The notes under the pieces: model-generated
What the model saw: only the letters and a program-made list of their open reading frames with translations
Database searches by the model: none
What the model was told of the DNA's origin: nothing
Source of the DNA: an uncultured Eisenbergiella sp.
GTDB lineage: Bacteria > Bacillota > Clostridia > Lachnospirales > Lachnospiraceae
DNA length: 64,000 nt
Assembly (NCBI GenBank): GCA_910585455.1
Contig: CAJUEL010000002.1
Span: 92,599 to 156,598, forward strand
Reading direction: 5' to 3'
Program-made: the position numbers and the translations under genes
Part shown: piece after piece, positions 1 through 7,731 of the stretch
Position numbering within the stretch: position 1 is the first letter of the stretch
Layout of the letters: each line of letters opens with the position of its first letter

Positions 1-263
1 TCAAAACCCCGGACGGATTCCAGGATCATGCCCTTTCCTTCACCGGAGCCGAAGCGCGGCACCTTGCTCTTTAAAATGTAGGAATCGCGCTGATAGCCTG
101 CGAAGGCGAGACTGTCCTTGTGCTCACTTTCGCGCTGGGTTCTCCATTTTACAAGATAAGAATTGATTTCCTCTGCCAGAAATTCACAGCCCTTTAAGGG
201 GATGATTCCCAGGGAGCCGACAGGAATGGTTTCCAGGTTTCTGGTCTCTTCGCGTGTAGTCAT
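1..263 (-). CDS. prs: Ribose-phosphate pyrophosphokinase, N-terminal part (cut by window edge)
   Basis: Only the first 87 or so codons are present; the rest lies before base 1. The protein begins MTTREETRNLETIPVGSLGI and continues through a region rich in charged residues to FGSGEGKGMILESVRGF. That start and the E-S-V-R-G-F block are what I recall from the longer (about 390 residue) PRPP synthetases of Lachnospiraceae, which make phosphoribosyl pyrophosphate from ribose 5-phosphate and ATP for nucleotide synthesis. The assignment rests on memory of the family, because the PRPP-binding loop lies outside the window. The ATG at 263 has a GAGG ribosome site just upstream. It lies 61 bp after the helicase-loader gene on the same strand and may be its last operon member. 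Confidence 0.62.
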   Translation of the reverse strand, partial: MTTREETRNLETIPVGSLGIIPLKGCEFLAEEINSYLVKWRTQRESEHKDSLAFAGYQRDSYILKSKVPRFGSGEGKGMILESVRGF

Positions 264-324
264 GAAAATCCTCGCTTTCCGATGGTCGGTATTCATGGTT
301 CAAAATCGAAGTGTCTTATAATAG

Positions 325-1287
325 TTACTGTGCAAACCGTTTTGCCATGCGGATATCCGGTCCGGTCAGCTTACAGAATTCAAAATTGCTGGCGATTCTG
401 GAAAATATCCGGTCCTGATATCTGTTCTTGCAATCCTCCAAAGAGAGGTTGGTGGAGATGATGATGGGCTTTTTGCGCAGCAGACGTTCGTTTAAGCAGA
501 TGAAAAACTGGGACAGCGTAAAAGCGGTCGCCGTTTCCGTGCCCAGATCATCTATGATCAGAAGATCACAGGTGTACAGGTCGCTGCAAAGAGAGGCCAT
601 CTCATCCTGATTTTTGAAGCTGTACGCATTGCGGGAAAGCAGGGTAAACAGGCTGGCAGCGCTGAAATACAGAACGGAGCAACCCATTTCAATACATTCC
701 CGGGCAATGCAGTTGGACAAAAAAGTCTTCCCTGTACCCACTGTACCATAAAAAAACAGATTTTGGTAGCTTGTTTTAAAATTTCCTGCGAAATTTTTGC
801 TTTTTTCAACAGCTTTTCGATAAGAAACAAGCGTGTCCCCCTCAAAAAAAGAATAGGAGAGCGTATCGAAGTTCTCTTTTTCCAGAATCTGCCTTAAATT
901 GGACTGCTCATAGAGCAGGGCGATCTCCGCCTGTTTAAAGCAGTGGCATTTCTGGCCCTGTATATAGCCGGTATCCTTACAGTCCGGACAGTCGAAAACC
1001 GGCTGCAGAAAGTTCTCCGGATAGCCGTTATCCAAAAGCAGCCGGGCGCGGTCCATTGACAGCACGCGGAGCTTTTGGCGGAGCTGGACCAAAGCATTGT
1101 CGTCTCCGGCCAGCATTTTCCTGCCCTGGGCGACCGAAATGGAAGCGACGGATTCATCGATTTCCCGGTAGCCGTCGATCGTGTTGTAAATGTGACGAAG
1201 CCGCTCTTCACGCAGATGACGGTTACGGGTCTGGCGTTCCTCGTACTGGCGCATGATAAAATTGTATTGGGAAGCTGTCAATGCCAC
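325..1287 (-). CDS. DnaC/DnaI-like helicase-loader ATPase
   Basis: AAA+ ATPase of the DnaC/DnaI/IstB kind, expected to load the replicative helicase together with the DnaD protein encoded just upstream. A Walker A loop GTVGTGKT and Walker B LLIIDDLG are clear, followed by a sensor-like IIISTN and a C-terminal SRIASNFEF segment. The N-terminal third is charged and probably helical, and carries a small cysteine cluster (CPDC, then CHCF) typical of the clostridial members and suggestive of metal binding. An ATG at 1293 is directly adjacent to AAGGAGG with no spacing, so I prefer the in-frame GTG at 1287, which has six bases of spacing. It follows dnaD by 87 bp on the same strand. An IstB-type transposition helper is unlikely because no transposase is nearby. 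Confidence 0.85.
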   Translation of the reverse strand: MALTASQYNFIMRQYEERQTRNRHLREERLRHIYNTIDGYREIDESVASISVAQGRKMLAGDDNALVQLRQKLRVLSMDRARLLLDNGYPENFLQPVFDCPDCKDTGYIQGQKCHCFKQAEIALLYEQSNLRQILEKENFDTLSYSFFEGDTLVSYRKAVEKSKNFAGNFKTSYQNLFFYGTVGTGKTFLSNCIARECIEMGCSVLYFSAASLFTLLSRNAYSFKNQDEMASLCSDLYTCDLLIIDDLGTETATAFTLSQFFICLNERLLRKKPIIISTNLSLEDCKNRYQDRIFSRIASNFEFCKLTGPDIRMAKRFAQ

Positions 1288-1374
1288 ATCCATCCTCCTT
1301 TATAAAGTAACTGTTACGATAGTAAACGGCAAAAAGAATGTCGTTTACGATACGATCCGTCCCGATGGGAACGC

Positions 1375-2415
1375 TCATACCCTGGTATCCAAAAGTTCTT
1401 TTTCCAGAACGTCAAAATCATAGCTGGAATGCATGAAATTATTGTATTCGGCAGCCGAGCCGGACCGCGCAGGCGCTGCGCCTTTTTCTTTTTTGTGGGA
1501 CGCATCGAGCGTTACAATGTCGGAAACATGGTGCACACCCTTCTTTTGCCACGCAAGAAGAATGCGGTCCGCATAGGCGAAGCGATGCTTATCCGTGGCG
1601 AGCACGGTACGCGCGCAGGCCTCCAGAATGACGTCCAGCTCAAAGCCATATTCTCCCGACCAACGCTGGATATAGGCGATCTCCGTTTTGGTGGGGGCGC
1701 TGCTCTTGCCGAGGGCATTCATGATGGAATAGACATTTTTATCATAACGGGACGCATGGCGCTGCGCCTGTGCCGGTGTGGTGATCCCGGCCTCAGCCCA
1801 GCCTACGGCAACCTTATCGATATAACGGAAGTCCTTTTTCCCGCGTTCCACGCAGTATTGCAGCAGATAATCGATCAAATCATCCGAAAAATGAAGCCGA
1901 TCCGTAAAAAACAGGATGGATTTCATATCGGAGGGAGTCAGAGGGCGTCCCAGATATTGTTCCGCAATAAAAAACAGCTGTGCGGCATTTTCCTGCTGCC
2001 CAAAGGCCCGAAGCTCGTCCGGCGAATAGGCCGGCTTCTCAAAGGAAGGCGCAGAGGGAATGGTCTGATGAGATATGACGGAAACAGCGGCAGGCCGTTC
2101 CGCAAAATCTGCAGCGCGGCTCTTCAAATCGAGAAGGTGGATGCCGCTTATGGTTTTATCCGAAGCAAAATCAAGAGAAAGCACCTGCATCTTTTCCCAA
2201 TAGCGCAGAGCGCGGATGACATCCTTCTCCGTGTGATTGAAGTGGTCCGCGATGTCGGAAATATCCGCGCTGCGATGTGCCTGCAGCATGCGGAGCAGGT
2301 AAAGGTACACCTTGATCTGGGCATCATTCGCGTCCTTCATATAGTCATCGATAAAAATATTGGAAAGGATGGTCGCATTCATGTGATCATCGCCTGTCAG
2401 AGAAATTCCGCTCAT
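1375..2415 (-). CDS. dnaD: DnaD-domain primosome protein
   Basis: Protein of 346 residues. The N-terminal region (about 20-90) looks like the DnaD winged-helix domain (IKVYLYLLRML, then NHTEKDVIRALRYWEKM). Two later helical segments contain the DnaD/DnaB2 signature YIQRWSGEYGFELDVILEAC near residues 245-265 and a related helix pair around 150-215, so it may carry two copies of the C-terminal DnaD domain. DnaD proteins remodel DNA and help load the replicative helicase at initiation. The ATG at 2415 has AAAAGGTG seven bases upstream. The next gene is the DnaI-like ATPase, giving a conserved-looking primosome pair. The upstream region contains four DnaA-box-like 9-mers, so DnaA control of this operon is possible but unproven. 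Confidence 0.85.
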   Translation of the reverse strand: MSGISLTGDDHMNATILSNIFIDDYMKDANDAQIKVYLYLLRMLQAHRSADISDIADHFNHTEKDVIRALRYWEKMQVLSLDFASDKTISGIHLLDLKSRAADFAERPAAVSVISHQTIPSAPSFEKPAYSPDELRAFGQQENAAQLFFIAEQYLGRPLTPSDMKSILFFTDRLHFSDDLIDYLLQYCVERGKKDFRYIDKVAVGWAEAGITTPAQAQRHASRYDKNVYSIMNALGKSSAPTKTEIAYIQRWSGEYGFELDVILEACARTVLATDKHRFAYADRILLAWQKKGVHHVSDIVTLDASHKKEKGAAPARSGSAAEYNNFMHSSYDFDVLEKELLDTRV

Positions 2416-2491
2416 TGTTCCGCACCTTTTATGTATGGCCGTTCAGATGAAACTGAACGATAAAACAACAATACCGTTCCTGGCGCAGCGC

Positions 2492-2506
2492 GTGCGCTTT
2501 GCGCAC
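2492..2506. repeat. GTGCGC-TTT-GCGCAC mini-hairpin
   Basis: Perfect 6 bp inverted repeat with a three-base loop, 77 bp upstream of the dnaD start and followed on the plus strand by a short T run. The same core recurs at 60825-60843 and, with a TAAA loop, at 38318-38333, each time upstream of a gene start. Function unknown; it may be a weak terminator or a leader stabiliser. Confidence 0.4.
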
Positions 2507-2621
2507 CCTTTTTATATAGTCCCATGCCGTCGCCAGTATGGAATGTAGTATAGCACAACCTTTTCAAAAAGAAAACACCAAATTTCTGAGAAGCCCTGTA
2601 AACACTGGGGTTCGGGGATAT

Positions 2622-2639
2622 TGTGGATAATGTGGACAA
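2622..2639 (-). promoter_or_regulatory. Tandem pair of DnaA-box-like 9-mers
   Basis: Read on the minus strand, 2622-2630 is the consensus DnaA box TTATCCACA and 2631-2639 is TTGTCCACA (one mismatch), placed head to tail with no gap. The pair lies upstream of the dnaD start at 2415. A similar pair sits at 2721-2738. Four adjoining near-consensus boxes within 120 bp are unlikely by chance, but DnaA binding is inferred only. Confidence 0.6.
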
Positions 2640-2720
2640 GGTTTGGGAAATCCTGTATTTTCGCTGTTTTTCGCCAAAAAAATATCTACAGCCGAAGGGG
2701 ATAGTTTTCCACCTCCGGAC

Positions 2721-2738
2721 TGTGGATATTGTGGATAA
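2721..2738 (-). promoter_or_regulatory. Second tandem pair of DnaA-box-like 9-mers
   Basis: On the minus strand 2730-2738 reads TTATCCACA and 2721-2729 reads ATATCCACA, again abutting. The consensus box starts one base past the murC stop codon. A further one-mismatch box, TTATCAACA on the plus strand, lies at 2793-2801 inside the murC 3-prime end. Confidence 0.58.
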
Positions 2739-2739
2739 G

Positions 2740-4125
2740 TTATCTGGAAAGCAGGTTTTCCCCGATGTTTACAACATCTCCGGCTCCCATAGTTATCAAC
2801 AGGTCGCCGTGCATACATTTTTTTAAAATAAATTCTTCGATCTCTTGAAAGCTGTGGAAATAGTGGCAGTCAGTCTGCCTTTCCCGGATTTTTTCCTGCA
2901 GGTCAGCGGAGCTGATCCCTAAGGTGTCGGTTTCCCGCGCGGCGTAAATGTCCGCCAGGATCACCTGATCGGCCAGGGAAAGGGCCTGGGCAAAATCATC
3001 CAGGAACGCTTTGGTGCGGGAATAGGTGTGGGGCTGGAACACGCACCAGAGGGTTTTGTGGGGATAATTTTGCGCGGCTTTTAATGTAGCGGTAATTTCC
3101 GTGGGGTGATGCGCATAATCATCTATTATGGTGATGCCGTTTAACGTCCCCTTGTATTCAAAACGGCGATCCGTCCCGCAAAAGGTGCGCAGCGCTTCCT
3201 GTGCATCCTGCGGCGCAACGCATAAAAGATCGGCGAGCGCGAGGGCGGCGAGGGCATTTTGAATGTTGTGCTCACCGGGGACGCCCAGGGTGACGGGCCC
3301 GATAGCTTTTCCAGACCGGTGCAGCACAAAGGAAGCGTTCGCCAGCTCGTTATAGGTGATATCTGCCGGATAATAATCCGCGTTTTCATTCATGCCGAAG
3401 GTGATTACCCGGCAGGACAGCCCTTCGGTGATTTCTTCGCAGCGGTCGATATCCGCGTTGATGATGAGCGTGCCGTCTTCGGGAATCAGCTGGGCAAATT
3501 TCCGGAAGGATGCGCGGATGTCGTGAATATCCTTAAAAAAGTCGAGATGGTCTTCTTCTATATTTAAGATGATCCCCACTTTGGGAAAGAAGCTTAAGAA
3601 GCTGTTGGTGTATTCACATGCCTCCGTCACGAAAATTTCCGATTTACCCACCCGGATGTTGCCGTGAATGGATTTCAAAATACCGCCGATGGAAAGGGTG
3701 GGGTCCTTTTGGGCATGAAGAAGGATTTCTGAAACCATGGATGTGGTGGTGGTTTTGCCATGGGTGCCGCTGATGGCGACCGGCATTTCATAATTGCGCA
3801 TGAGCTGTCCTAAAAACTGCGCTCTGGTGAGAGAAGGAATGTTCCTCCTTTGTGCCTCCGCAAACTCCGGATTGTCAGGATGAACCGCCGCCGTGTAGAC
3901 GACCAGATCGATATCCGCCGTGATATTCTCCGCTTTCTGCGGCTTGCCGTAGTTGATGTGCGCGCCCTGCCGTTCCAAAAGCTCCGTCAGCGCGGAACGG
4001 TTCCAGTCTGAGCCGGAAACCAAAAACCCTTCGGAGAGAAGGATTTCGGCAAGTCCGGACATGCTGATGCCGCCGATGCCAATAAAATAAACATGAATGG
4101 GATGCTGAAAATCTACCTGATACAT
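2740..4125 (-). CDS. murC: UDP-N-acetylmuramate--L-alanine ligase MurC
   Basis: Cytoplasmic Mur ligase that adds L-alanine to UDP-MurNAc, the first amino-acid step of peptidoglycan precursor synthesis, using ATP. The N-terminal Rossmann motif HVYFIGIGGISMSGLAEIL is diagnostic for MurC. The central ATPase has the P-loop SGTHGKTTTTSMVSEIL, and the C-terminal ligand domain contains DDYAHHPTEI and FQPHTYSRT. At 461 residues it has the normal length and looks intact. A longer reading from 4173 exists, but the ATG at 4125 has AGAAAGGA at good spacing and starts at the usual family position. A promoter reading toward it lies at 4236-4264. It is upstream of dnaD with a 324 bp gap containing DnaA-like boxes, so it may be a separate transcription unit. 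Confidence 0.96.
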   Translation of the reverse strand: MYQVDFQHPIHVYFIGIGGISMSGLAEILLSEGFLVSGSDWNRSALTELLERQGAHINYGKPQKAENITADIDLVVYTAAVHPDNPEFAEAQRRNIPSLTRAQFLGQLMRNYEMPVAISGTHGKTTTTSMVSEILLHAQKDPTLSIGGILKSIHGNIRVGKSEIFVTEACEYTNSFLSFFPKVGIILNIEEDHLDFFKDIHDIRASFRKFAQLIPEDGTLIINADIDRCEEITEGLSCRVITFGMNENADYYPADITYNELANASFVLHRSGKAIGPVTLGVPGEHNIQNALAALALADLLCVAPQDAQEALRTFCGTDRRFEYKGTLNGITIIDDYAHHPTEITATLKAAQNYPHKTLWCVFQPHTYSRTKAFLDDFAQALSLADQVILADIYAARETDTLGISSADLQEKIRERQTDCHYFHSFQEIEEFILKKCMHGDLLITMGAGDVVNIGENLLSR

Positions 4126-4235
4126 GTGCGTATCCTTTCTGTTATTTTTTTGCCGGAAGAAGCCTGTTTCCATAGCGCAAAGAACGGCTGGCGCAGACTG
4201 GCACCGGCAGGATGGTTATGAATTCTTCCTGCTAT

Positions 4236-4264
4236 ATTATACGCAATTATAGAAAAAAAACCAA
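4236..4264 (-). promoter_or_regulatory. Sigma-A-type promoter for murC
   Basis: On the minus strand: -35 TTGGTT (4259-4264), 17 bp spacer, -10 TATAAT (4236-4241), about 110 bp before the murC start. The -10 is perfect and the -35 weak. Giant palindrome A begins only 26 bp beyond the -35. Confidence 0.55.
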
Positions 4265-4289
4265 CAGGAAATTTCCGAAACAACAGTTC

Positions 4290-4610
4290 CTTTTCATGGG
4301 GCGGGGAGAAAGGGCGGGAGGGGCAGACGAAACAAAGGGCAGCTGGGCGGGCGGAGGACACAGGCTGTTTCCAGCCGCATTGTCCGGAGCGGGAAATTCC
4401 GCAAAATGACCGGCTATTCCTGAACGGGACAGGGGGCAAAAAAACTCACTGCGTTCAGACAGTTTTGCCCCCTGTTCCAGGAATCACCTGCCATTTTGGG
4501 AATTTCTCCGCTCCGGACAAAAGCGTCAGGAAACAGCCTGTGTCCTCCGCCCGCCCAGCTGCCCTTTGTTTCGTCTGCCCTCCCGTCCTTTCTCCCCGCC
4601 CCATGAAAAG
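4290..4610. repeat. Giant palindrome A (family 1)
   Basis: A near-perfect inverted repeat of 321 bp. The left arm from 4290 matches the reverse complement of the right arm ending at 4610 almost base for base down to a central stem in which GGGGGCAAAA pairs with TTTTGCCCCC. The central loop carries AACTCACTGCGTTCAGACAG. No gene product is credible here; the ORFs on both strands are mirror images caused by the symmetry. The same central sequence and inner arm blocks recur in B (8024-8350) and, more diverged, D (55989-56296). The right flank (4616-4664) contains a block matching the outer arm of D, as if a larger palindrome had lost its left partner. It lies between the divergent murC and glgC promoters. 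Not recognised as a named element. Confidence 0.85.
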
Positions 4611-4918
4611 TAACCGGGAGGGAAGGGCTGAGCCACTGGCAGTCCGCATTCGGCGGCGACGAATAACAGCTTATAGAGCGGGAGAAGCCAGAAAGGAGCA
4701 AGTGGGGCTCTTACATAAAGCTTCTACAATTTATATAAGATGCTTCTTATGCCCTGAACTCCCGGAAATACAGAAAATGCCGATTCTCCGTAAAAATATA
4801 TCAATATGTCTCTGCAAAACGAAAAAAGAGATTGGATAAAATGAACATACAGGAAAAAGTCTAATAAAATAGAATATGTATTTTATACAATTATCTGGTT
4901 TTGTGAGTTAAAATATTA
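4611..4918. other. Intergenic stretch without a gene
   Basis: The first 60 bases resemble the outer arm of palindrome D (GGGAGGG, then CAGTCCGCATTCGGCGGC). The rest is increasingly AT-rich and leads into the glgC promoter. I see no credible gene. Confidence 0.6.
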
Positions 4919-4947
4919 TTCACATTTACCTATAGATATGTTATAAT
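4919..4947 (+). promoter_or_regulatory. Sigma-A-type promoter upstream of glgC
   Basis: TTCACA (4919-4924), 17 bp spacer, perfect TATAAT (4942-4947). It is the best promoter-like match upstream of glgC, so the transcript would carry a leader of about 360 nt containing palindrome C. Confidence 0.65.
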
Positions 4948-4992
4948 TGTAGAAACAAGAAGGAAAAGAACTGAAAGGGATGAAAGAAGACA

Positions 4993-5268
4993 GGCGTAAG
5001 GATACGGCAGGCGGAGCGGCGCAGGGCTGGAGAGGTCCGGGGCATCAGGCGCTTTGGGGATGGCAATGCTCATAGCCCGGACCGTTGAAAATACGTAAGG
5101 AACTGCTTGGCAGTTCTATGTTCTTAGGCTACGTTCTTTGTAGCCTTAGAACTGTTACGTATTTTCCGAGCGGGAGCGTGTCCGGGGGTGAGCATTGCCA
5201 TCCCCAAAGCGCCTGATGCCCCGGACCTCTCCAGCCCTGCGCCGCTCCGCCTGCCGTATCCTTATGCC
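4993..5268. repeat. Giant palindrome C in the glgC leader
   Basis: A 276 bp inverted repeat: GGCGTAAGGATACGGCAGGC at the left matches the reverse complement of the right end with one mismatch, and pairing continues for about 90 bp (GGTCCGGGGCATCAGGCGC, then GGGGATGGCAATGCTCA). The tip branches into two small hairpins, GAACTGC/GCAGTTC and TTCTTAGGCTAC/GTAGCCTTAGAA. The arms are unrelated to family 1, but the tip flanks ATGTTCTTA and GAACTGTTACG recur at 43658-43703. It lies wholly between the predicted promoter and glgC, so the RNA should fold into a very long hairpin. Confidence 0.82.
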
Positions 5269-5318
5269 GTCCTTTTGTCATTTCCCTTCCGCTCTTTCCA
5301 CTACACGAGGTGACTGAC

Positions 5319-6593
5319 ATGATTAAAAAGGAAATGATAGCCATGCTGCTGGCCGGAGGGCAGGGGAGCAGGCTGGGGGTGCTCACCGCCAAGGTTGCGA
5401 AGCCCGCGGTATCCTTCGGCGGGAAATACCGCATCATTGATTTCCCCCTGAGCAATTGCATCAATTCAGGCGTGGACACGGTGGGCGTACTGACACAATA
5501 CCAGCCGCTTCGGCTCAACACCCATATCGGGATCGGAATTCCCTGGGATCTGGACAGGAATATTGGCGGCGTCACTGTGCTGCCGCCCTATGAAAAGAGC
5601 GAAAACAGCGAATGGTATACGGGCACGGCGAATGCGATCTACCAGAATCTGGAATATATGGAGAATTTTCATCCGGAATATGTGCTGATTTTATCCGGCG
5701 ATCATATTTACAAGATGGACTATGAGGTGATGCTGAATTTCCATAAGAAAAACGGCGCGGCCTGTACGATCGCGGTGATGCCCGTTCCGATGGAGGAAGC
5801 GAAGCGCTTCGGCATCATGATCACAGACGAGAATAAAAAAATCATCGATTTTGAGGAAAAGCCCGCAAATCCGAGAAGCAATCTCGCGTCCATGGGAATC
5901 TATATTTTCAACTGGGAAACGCTGAAGGAAGCGTTAAAGACAAAGGCGGATCAGCCCAATCTGGATTTTGGCAAACACGTCATTCCCTATTGTCATGATA
6001 TGGGCGCGCCGATGTATGCCTATGAATTCAACGGTTACTGGAAGGATGTGGGCACGCTGCAGTCCTATTGGGAAGCGAACATGGAGCTGATTGATATCGT
6101 TCCCGAATTTAACCTATATGAGGAGTATTGGAAGATCTATACCAAGAGCGAGATTTTGCCGCCCCAGTACATAGCGCCGGATGGCATCATCGAGAGAAGC
6201 ATCATCGGAGAAGGCTCGGAAATTTACGGTTCTGTTTATAATTCCGTGATCGGTTGCGGCGTTATCATCGGCAGCGGCAGCGTGATACGGGATTCCATCA
6301 TCATGAATAATACGACGGTCTGCGCAGGCTGTGAGTTAAATAAAGCGATTGTTGCGGAAAACGTAAGAATTGAGGACAGAGTGCGGCTTGGCATCGGGGA
6401 GGACGTGCCCAATGGCAGCGCGCCGCATATTTATAACAGCGGGCTTGTGACGGTCGGGGAAAACAGCCGGATTCCGTCGGATGTGTCCGTTGGGAAAAAC
6501 TGCGTGATATCCGGCATTACGGATCGTCAGGATTACCCGGATGGGCAGCTTGTGGGCGGAAGTACACTGGTGAAGGCGGAGGAAGACAAATGA
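5319..6593 (+). CDS. glgC: Glucose-1-phosphate adenylyltransferase GlgC
   Basis: Makes ADP-glucose from glucose 1-phosphate and ATP, the committed step of bacterial glycogen synthesis. The N-terminal nucleotidyltransferase domain has MLLAGGQGSRLG, followed by KPAVSFGGKYRIIDFPLSNC and the substrate region GTANAIYQN and SGDHIYKMDY; IDFEEKP and GYWKDVGT are also present. From about residue 290 it becomes a left-handed beta helix of hexapeptide type. The 424-residue length is normal. A GTG at 5310 is in frame but forms part of the ribosome site GAGGTG, so the ATG at 5319 is preferred. It overlaps glgD by four bases (ATGA), indicating a joint operon, and its leader holds palindrome C. Confidence 0.96.
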   Translation: MIKKEMIAMLLAGGQGSRLGVLTAKVAKPAVSFGGKYRIIDFPLSNCINSGVDTVGVLTQYQPLRLNTHIGIGIPWDLDRNIGGVTVLPPYEKSENSEWYTGTANAIYQNLEYMENFHPEYVLILSGDHIYKMDYEVMLNFHKKNGAACTIAVMPVPMEEAKRFGIMITDENKKIIDFEEKPANPRSNLASMGIYIFNWETLKEALKTKADQPNLDFGKHVIPYCHDMGAPMYAYEFNGYWKDVGTLQSYWEANMELIDIVPEFNLYEEYWKIYTKSEILPPQYIAPDGIIERSIIGEGSEIYGSVYNSVIGCGVIIGSGSVIRDSIIMNNTTVCAGCELNKAIVAENVRIEDRVRLGIGEDVPNGSAPHIYNSGLVTVGENSRIPSDVSVGKNCVISGITDRQDYPDGQLVGGSTLVKAEEDK

Positions 6594-7708
6594 GGGCGAT
6601 CGGAATTATTTTGGCGGGCGGCAACAGCCGCCGCATGAGGGAATTGTCACAGAAGCGAGCCATCAGCGCCATGCCGGTTGCAGGAAGCTACAGAAGCATT
6701 GATTTTGCGCTGAGCAACATGAGCAATTCCCATATCCAGCGGGTGGGCGTATTGACACAATACAATTCGGGCAGCTTAAATGAGCATTTGAGCTCCTCGA
6801 AATGGTGGGATTTCGGGCGTAAGCAGGGCGGTCTGTTTGTGTTCACGCCTACCATGACGGCGGACAACAACTCCTGGTACAGGGGAACGGCGGATGCGAT
6901 TTACCAGAACCTTTCCTTTTTAAAAAGCAGCCACGAGCCCTATGCGGTCATCACCTCAGGGGATTGCGTATACAAGATGGATTATAATAAGCTGCTGGAA
7001 TATCATATCGCCAAAAGGGCGGATGTGACCATCGTTTGTAAGGAAATGCCTGCGGATACGGATGTGGAGCGGTACGGTACGCTCAGGCTGGACAGTGACT
7101 GCAGGATTGAGGATTTTGAGGAAAAGCCCGTCGTGGCGAGATCCAATACGGTTTCCTGTGGCATCTATGTGATCAGGAGGCGGCTTCTGATCGAAATGCT
7201 GGAGCGCTGTTCCCAGGAGGACCGGTATGATTTTGTGAAGGACATCCTGATCCGCTACAGAACACAGAAGCGGATCTATGGATATATGATGAAGGAATAT
7301 TGGCGGAACATTGCGACGGTGGAGGACTACTTTGCGACCAACATGGATTTCTTAAAGCCGGAAATCCGTAATTATTTCTTTAAGGAATATCCGGATATTT
7401 ACTCCAGAGTGGACGATCTGCCTCCGGCGAAATACAATGTGGGCGTGAGGGTATCAAACAGCCTGATTTCCAGCGGCTGCATCATAAACGGCACGGTAGA
7501 GGATTCCATCATATTCAAAAAATCCTTTATCGGGAGTAATTGCTATATCAAAAATGCAATCATACTGAATGATGTATATATCGGTGATAATACGCACATC
7601 GAAAACTGCATCGTGGAAAGCCGCGGCACTATCAGGAAAAATTCCTGTTACAAGGGAGAGGACGGCATAAAAATTGTGATTGAAAAAAATGAAAGATATA
7701 TTTTATAA
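6590..7708 (+). CDS. glgD: GlgD, non-identical partner of ADP-glucose pyrophosphorylase
   Basis: Paralogue of GlgC that in Firmicutes forms a hetero-oligomer with it and tunes its activity. The N-terminal loop is degenerate relative to GlgC (ILAGGNSRRMRELSQKRAIS), as is normal for GlgD, while YRSIDFALSNM, GTADAIYQNL, SGDCVYKMDY and EDFEEKPVVARS keep the fold. The C-terminal third is a beta helix (INGTVEDSIIFKKSFIGSNC). The 372-residue length fits the family. Its start overlaps the glgC stop, and spoVG follows 23 bp later, so the three are probably co-transcribed. Confidence 0.93.
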   Translation: MRAIGIILAGGNSRRMRELSQKRAISAMPVAGSYRSIDFALSNMSNSHIQRVGVLTQYNSGSLNEHLSSSKWWDFGRKQGGLFVFTPTMTADNNSWYRGTADAIYQNLSFLKSSHEPYAVITSGDCVYKMDYNKLLEYHIAKRADVTIVCKEMPADTDVERYGTLRLDSDCRIEDFEEKPVVARSNTVSCGIYVIRRRLLIEMLERCSQEDRYDFVKDILIRYRTQKRIYGYMMKEYWRNIATVEDYFATNMDFLKPEIRNYFFKEYPDIYSRVDDLPPAKYNVGVRVSNSLISSGCIINGTVEDSIIFKKSFIGSNCYIKNAIILNDVYIGDNTHIENCIVESRGTIRKNSCYKGEDGIKIVIEKNERYIL

Positions 7709-7731
7709 ATACGGCAAGGAGGAAGCGATCA

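Noticed and set aside
2622..2738. Chromosome origin (oriC)
   Set aside because: DnaA-like boxes are present, but dnaA, dnaN, an AT-rich unwinding element and the usual origin genes are not.
4414..4839. Open frames over palindrome A on both strands
   Set aside because: The frames mirror one another because the DNA is self-complementary; products are Arg/Pro/Gly-rich without family likeness. The same applies to frames over B (7841-8492), C (5129-5575) and D (55931-56345).
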